Shown piece after piece: positions 6,009 through 9,404 of a DNA stretch of 9,404 bases. The position numbers and the translations under genes are program-made. The notes below the pieces were generated by a model. It was not told where the DNA came from and did not search any database. It was given only the letters and a program-made list of their open reading frames with translations. The DNA is taken from contig CABUQY010000061.1 in assembly GCA_902493915.1 (NCBI GenBank), forward strand, positions 1 to 9,404, read 5' to 3'. Numbering within the stretch: the first letter of the stretch is position 1; every line of letters begins with the position of its first letter. This stretch comes from an uncultured Collinsella sp. Its GTDB lineage: Bacteria > Actinomycetota > Coriobacteriia > Coriobacteriales > Coriobacteriaceae.

Positions 6009-7817
6009 ATGCAGCCCAAGCATTCTGCTATTGTCGCGGGCCTGACGTTGGCGCTTTCGTTTGGCGCCGTTTCCGCGCCGGCACCCGCCGCTGCCGAGGA
6101 GCCCACGCCGGGCGTTGCTTCGGATGCCACCGATATCGATAAGGGTCTCTACACCCAGCAGTCCTTCTCGGGCGTGCTGAGGTCGGTCCAGGGCGTTTCG
6201 TTTGTCAACGTGACTCCCGAGATGAAGTACTTTACCAAGTACGAGAGCCATGGCAACTACAACCAGGGCTTCTCGTATGGCGACGGTTATAACGCGCTGG
6301 GCTATTACCAGTTCGACCGGCGTTGGTCGCTCATCCCGTTTATGAAGCAGGCCTACAACTACAGCCCCGAAAAATACGGTATGCTCAAGGAAGCGATTGA
6401 TCGCGGCAGTGAGATTTCCAACACGAGCAATGCCATGTACGAGAACGGACAGCTCACCGAGCTGGGCCATATCGCTCAGGATGCCTTCCAAGGTGCGTAT
6501 AACACCGATCCTGTTGAGTTCTCAGTACTTCAAGATGCCTATGCGTACAACTCGTACTATGCGGTGACCGAGGCGTGGCTCAAGAGCGGCCTGGGTATTG
6601 ATATTTCGGGCCGCGCCGATTGCGTCAAGGGCATGGTGTGGAGCATTACCAACATGTGCGGCACTGGTGGCTGCAGGGACTTTTTCCGCTGGGCGAATCT
6701 TTCCAACGATATGTCCGACCGCGAGTTTGTGACGGCGCTTTCCAACAGCGTGGTCAATAACGTGGCGACCAAGTATGCAAGCCAGCCCCAGTATCATGAG
6801 GGCTGGAAGAATCGTTATAAGAATGAGCTGAAGGACTGCTTGGCTTATATCGCCGAGGACGAGGCTGCCGCCGCGACGCTCGTGCAGCCCGAGCCCACAC
6901 CGGCGCCCTCGCCGACACCTGATTCGAATGACGACTCGAGTGACGATGCCAACGATGACAGGATGGATGCGCCCTCGACCGATGCTGACGGTAATGGCTC
7001 TACTGGTGGCACTACCAACGATGGCTCTACCTCGAACGGCTCCGATTTGAACGGCTCTGCTGCGGGCGATTCGCCTTCAAGCTCTGCCGGCAATACGGAC
7101 AGCGACGCTTCTGGTTCGACCGGCGCTGACACCTCTAACTCATCTACCGGCTCGAGCGATTCGTCCGTTGACACCGGCTCTAACAACGGCTCCGGCTCTG
7201 ACGCAACCCCTGATTCCGATGCTTCCAAGGACGATTCGAATAAGGCGCCGGACGCTCCCGTTGCTTCGCCGGACAAGAAGCCTTCTTTCTCCGAGCAGCT
7301 TGGTTCTACGCTGGGTTCTTCGCTGATGGCTGGCGTCAATAACGGCTCGGCCCAGAACAAGGACAACTCTGATCAGGCTTCCACGGAAAAGACCGAAGCC
7401 GCAAAGGGCGACTCCAAGGACAAGGCTTCCGAGAAGACCGAATCCGATAAGGGTTCTAGCTCTGAGGAGAAGGACAAGGATAAGAAGTCTGAATCTGAGG
7501 AGAAGGACAAGAGCAAGACCGAGGGCGAAAAGCAGCAGGGCGAGGACGAAAAGAAACAGTCCGAAGACGACGACAAGAGCGGTGCGGACAACCAGAGCCA
7601 AGAGCAAAATGGCTCCAAAACAGTGACCACTACTACCACGACGACTACAACTACCAAGTCATCTGGCGGCAATATGCCCAAGACGGGCGATCTGATTGTG
7701 ATGGCGAGCCTTGCCAGTGCAAGCTTGGCCACGCTGGGTGCCACGTCTATTGTGAGTGGCAAGCATAAGCTCGATCAGCAAAAGAAGGCTGCTGGGCAGA
7801 ACGACTCCGAGGAGTAG
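6009..7817 (+). CDS. Secreted, probably wall-anchored protein with lysozyme-like (VgrG-related) domain and MPKTG sorting signal
   Basis: The 602-residue protein starts with a signal peptide (K4, hydrophobic 7-22, likely cut near AAA29). The folded part (about 45-285) contains KYESHGN (77-83) and YNALGYYQFDRRWSLIPFMK (94-113). This resembles the lysozyme/chitosanase-like domain of proteins annotated as VgrG-related, where Glu of YES is a candidate catalytic acid (E79). Cysteines 205, 217, 222 and 277 could form disulfides. A stalk follows: Pro-rich 293-304, Ser/Asp/Gly/Asn-rich to about 430, Lys/Glu/Asp-rich to about 535, and ten consecutive Thr (540-549). The C-terminus has MPKTG (556-560), a hydrophobic segment (562-582) and a basic start to the tail, as in sortase substrates, although the 20-residue cytoplasmic tail is long. 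GGGAGG lies five nucleotides before the ATG. Peptidoglycan cleavage is plausible but unproven. Confidence 0.8.
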   Translation: MQPKHSAIVAGLTLALSFGAVSAPAPAAAEEPTPGVASDATDIDKGLYTQQSFSGVLRSVQGVSFVNVTPEMKYFTKYESHGNYNQGFSYGDGYNALGYYQFDRRWSLIPFMKQAYNYSPEKYGMLKEAIDRGSEISNTSNAMYENGQLTELGHIAQDAFQGAYNTDPVEFSVLQDAYAYNSYYAVTEAWLKSGLGIDISGRADCVKGMVWSITNMCGTGGCRDFFRWANLSNDMSDREFVTALSNSVVNNVATKYASQPQYHEGWKNRYKNELKDCLAYIAEDEAAAATLVQPEPTPAPSPTPDSNDDSSDDANDDRMDAPSTDADGNGSTGGTTNDGSTSNGSDLNGSAAGDSPSSSAGNTDSDASGSTGADTSNSSTGSSDSSVDTGSNNGSGSDATPDSDASKDDSNKAPDAPVASPDKKPSFSEQLGSTLGSSLMAGVNNGSAQNKDNSDQASTEKTEAAKGDSKDKASEKTESDKGSSSEEKDKDKKSESEEKDKSKTEGEKQQGEDEKKQSEDDDKSGADNQSQEQNGSKTVTTTTTTTTTTKSSGGNMPKTGDLIVMASLASASLATLGATSIVSGKHKLDQQKKAAGQNDSEE

Positions 7818-7851
7818 TCCCTTTCGGTTGCCCGACAACTAAAGATTCGCA

Positions 7852-7886
7852 ATGGGGGCCGGTGCAGATGCATCGGGCCCCATTTT
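7852..7886 (+). terminator. Rho-independent terminator after the surface-protein gene
   Basis: ATGGGGGCC (7852-7860) pairs with GGCCCCAT (7876-7883) with one bulged G. The loop is about 15 nt and contains the self-complementary GATGCATC. A short TTTT (7883-7886) follows. It begins 35 bp after the stop codon at 7817 and should end that transcript. Confidence 0.75.
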
Positions 7887-7981
7887 GTTGCACAACGATT
7901 TGTTATGCCCCCTCAAGGCCTTTGTTCCTACCGTTGCCCGATGCCTTTGCGCGGATGCAGCGTTGTGCTTGAACTGCTCGC

Positions 7982-8013
7982 TACAATGGGCCTCGTGCTA
8001 CGTTTTAGGGAGA
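7982..8013 (+). promoter_or_regulatory. Likely -10 box and ribosome-binding site of the ATPase-like gene
   Basis: TACAAT (7982-7987) matches the -10 consensus at five of six positions, but no good -35 lies 16-18 bp upstream (TTGAAC at 7969 is too close). AGGGAGA (8007-8013) lies seven nucleotides before GTG 8021. An in-frame TAG at 8006-8008 means translation cannot begin further upstream, so GTG is the first possible start. Confidence 0.5.
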
Positions 8014-8020
8014 AGTTACG

Positions 8021-9404
8021 GTGTCTGAACAGGAGTATTGCAACAGTGCCGCTACTTTTGGCGTACGGCTTGTCAACCATGTCGATGATGCGGTCTTACC
8101 GGTCGGTGTGCATGATTTTGCCGATGCCATTGGTCGTTGCATACTGGTCGACAAGACCATGTTTATTGCCGATGTGTTGGACTGTGACGCGTCCGTTGTG
8201 GTGTGCTGTCGACCCGAGGGTTTTGGCAAGAGCATGAACTTGTCGATGCTCAGGGCTTTTCTGGAGCGTCCGGCGGTCGGTCGCGCCGGTCGGATCTCGT
8301 TTGCCGATGCTCAGATTTGGGATGCGGACGGCGGGCGTTATCTGGATGAGTACGCTTGCTATCCGGTGATATCGCTGGACTTTTCTGGCGCTGCGAGGCG
8401 TGGCACCGATGTTGCCGACGTCGTGCGCGATGCTCTTTCGGACGAGTGCGCTCGCCTGCTGGCGCTTTTGGAGGCTCCGGATTTAGCTCGAGACAAGGTA
8501 CGTCACATCGAACGCGTTGCGCGTGGCGCGGCGAGCGAGGATGAGGTCGCCTCGGTGCTTGGCGTGCTCATTGAGCTGCTGGAGATGGCCTGCGATGAGC
8601 AGGTTGTATTGCTCGTTGATGGGTACGATGCGGCATGGTTGGGCCGTGCAAGCGCGAGGGGCGCTTCCGACGCCGATCCGGCAGGGATATTTGATCGCGT
8701 GCTTTTCGAGGCCATTGCCACTGCGTGCGATTCGTTGCGGCTGACGTGTCTGATGGGGGAGTGTCCCGGCCCTGCCGAAGCGGCGCTTTCTTTGCATGGC
8801 TGCTCGTATTGTCTGGCGACGCCGCTGTCGGCGTGGTGTGATCGTTGGTTCGGCTTTTCGGATGCCGAGGTCGAGGCTCTGCTGAATCATACTGGACGCG
8901 AGGAATACCTGGATGATGCGCGTGAATGGCTCGAGGGATATCGGTTTGGTAGGGCCTATTGCTCGAGTCCAGAGCGTGTGATCGGTTTTCTGGACCGAGG
9001 CTGCACGGCGCCTGTGCGCGCCGATCTGTATGGGTATGCGGATTGCCTGAGTAGGGTAGTTGCCGGGTGGAATCTCGACCGCCTTTCGGTCTTGTTTGAT
9101 TTGCTCGAGGCCCATGGGTGCGCTGAGGTCCCGCTTTGTTTGGGCACTGCAGAGCCAGATGTCTCGCCTGACGATGGCATGTGGACAGCGCTGTATCTGT
9201 CCGGTTTTCTCACGACGGATATGACTGAGGAGCCAGAGCATGGCGATCGCCTCCGTGCTTTGCGATTGCCCAATAACGAGCTTCGCCAGGCCTTGCGTCT
9301 GGTGATTGTTGAGTGGTTTGAGTGTGCTGCCGAAGACATTCGAGACGTCGATGCGTTTCGCGACGGGTTGTGCCGTGGGGACGAGGATACGGTGAGGCGG
9401 GCGC
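8021..9404 (+). CDS. AAA-ATPase-like protein, probable PD-(D/E)XK nuclease fusion family (3' end beyond window)
   Basis: The open frame gives 461 residues and runs off the right edge. It follows the AAA-ATPase-like family (PF09820 type), which usually ends in a PD-(D/E)XK nuclease domain; that domain would lie beyond the window. Matches in order: ILVDKTMFIADVL (41-53, family YVDKT), CRPEGFGKSMNLSMLRAFLE (63-82, P-loop with K70-S71), VVLLVDGYDAAW (195-206, Walker B), WFGFSDAEVEALL, then REWLEGYRFGRAYCSSPERV, as in the family's WYNGY.FG...YNP. Several conserved residues are altered. The family's RPRRFGK reads RPEGFGK, IDEYD reads VDGYD (G201 for Glu), and the TGVS/TRFS region reads MGECPGP. The protein is unusually rich in cysteine. 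It may be a diverged or ATPase-impaired member. The biological role of this family is not established; I infer none. Confidence 0.75.
   Translation, partial: MSEQEYCNSAATFGVRLVNHVDDAVLPVGVHDFADAIGRCILVDKTMFIADVLDCDASVVVCCRPEGFGKSMNLSMLRAFLERPAVGRAGRISFADAQIWDADGGRYLDEYACYPVISLDFSGAARRGTDVADVVRDALSDECARLLALLEAPDLARDKVRHIERVARGAASEDEVASVLGVLIELLEMACDEQVVLLVDGYDAAWLGRASARGASDADPAGIFDRVLFEAIATACDSLRLTCLMGECPGPAEAALSLHGCSYCLATPLSAWCDRWFGFSDAEVEALLNHTGREEYLDDAREWLEGYRFGRAYCSSPERVIGFLDRGCTAPVRADLYGYADCLSRVVAGWNLDRLSVLFDLLEAHGCAEVPLCLGTAEPDVSPDDGMWTALYLSGFLTTDMTEEPEHGDRLRALRLPNNELRQALRLVIVEWFECAAEDIRDVDAFRDGLCRGDEDTVRRA

Noticed and set aside
7626..7655. Thr10 run as a phase-variable simple repeat
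   Set aside because: The ten Thr codons use mixed third bases (ACC, ACT, ACG, ACA), so the DNA is not a pure repeat and is a poor substrate for slippage.
7140..7762. Minus-strand frames opposite the surface-protein stalk, one of them hydrophobic (Leu/Val-rich)
   Set aside because: The hydrophobic run is the antisense of the Lys/Glu/Asp repeats and is not an independent membrane protein.
8483..9241. Minus-strand open frame of 252 codons opposite the ATPase-like gene
   Set aside because: The plus frame has family motifs, a ribosome-binding site and no stops from 8021 to the edge. The minus frame shows no recognisable motif.
1..9404. CRISPR array, tRNA or rRNA gene, insertion sequence
   Set aside because: No regularly spaced repeats, no cloverleaf-like or rRNA-like sequence, and no transposase motif were seen on either strand.

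Overview
The window looks like chromosomal DNA of a high-GC Gram-positive bacterium. The best fit is the class Coriobacteriia (Collinsella-like gut Actinobacteria). This rests on the GC-rich coding style, a SUF-only Fe-S operon divergent from an IscR/Rrf2 regulator, a sortase-anchored protein with an MPKTG signal, and an AAA-ATPase-like/PD-(D/E)XK protein of a kind common in gut anaerobes. The taxonomic call is inference.

Region 1 (1-4522, minus strand) is a tightly packed SUF iron-sulfur assembly operon, read right to left: sufC (ATPase), sufB and sufD (scaffold), sufS (cysteine desulfurase, cut by the left window edge). sufB/sufD overlap by 1 bp (TAATG) and sufD/sufS overlap as ATGA, so translation is probably coupled. 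SufS has an N-terminal extension of about 30 residues carrying a CxxC pair.

Region 2 (4523-4746) is the divergent control region. It holds two 31-bp inverted repeats of almost identical sequence, 44 bp apart, plus a third, shorter palindrome over the likely suf -35 box. These are candidate operators for the regulator encoded next door.

Region 3 (4747-5880, plus strand) holds an iscR-like regulator with three cysteines. Directly behind it is a two-gene minimal nucleotidyltransferase (MNT) / HEPN module of the HI0073/HI0074 type, with intact GSX10DXD and RX4HXY motifs. The MNT start lies 8 nt after the iscR stop and the HEPN gene overlaps the MNT gene by 14 bp, so the three genes look like one transcription unit. 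A toxin-antitoxin-like pair would then share control with Fe-S homeostasis. This is the most interesting arrangement in the window.

Region 4 (5881-7890) holds a secreted, probably cell-wall-anchored protein: signal peptide, lysozyme-like domain resembling VgrG-related proteins, long Ser/Asp/Gly- then Lys/Glu-rich stalk, a run of ten Thr, MPKTG, membrane helix. A Rho-independent terminator follows. A palindromic GTTGTGCAACAA element lies upstream and is repeated in inverted orientation downstream.

Region 5 (7891-9404) begins a new gene on the plus strand for an AAA-ATPase-like protein, cut by the right edge. Its Walker A lysine is kept, but the usual Walker B glutamate is replaced by glycine.
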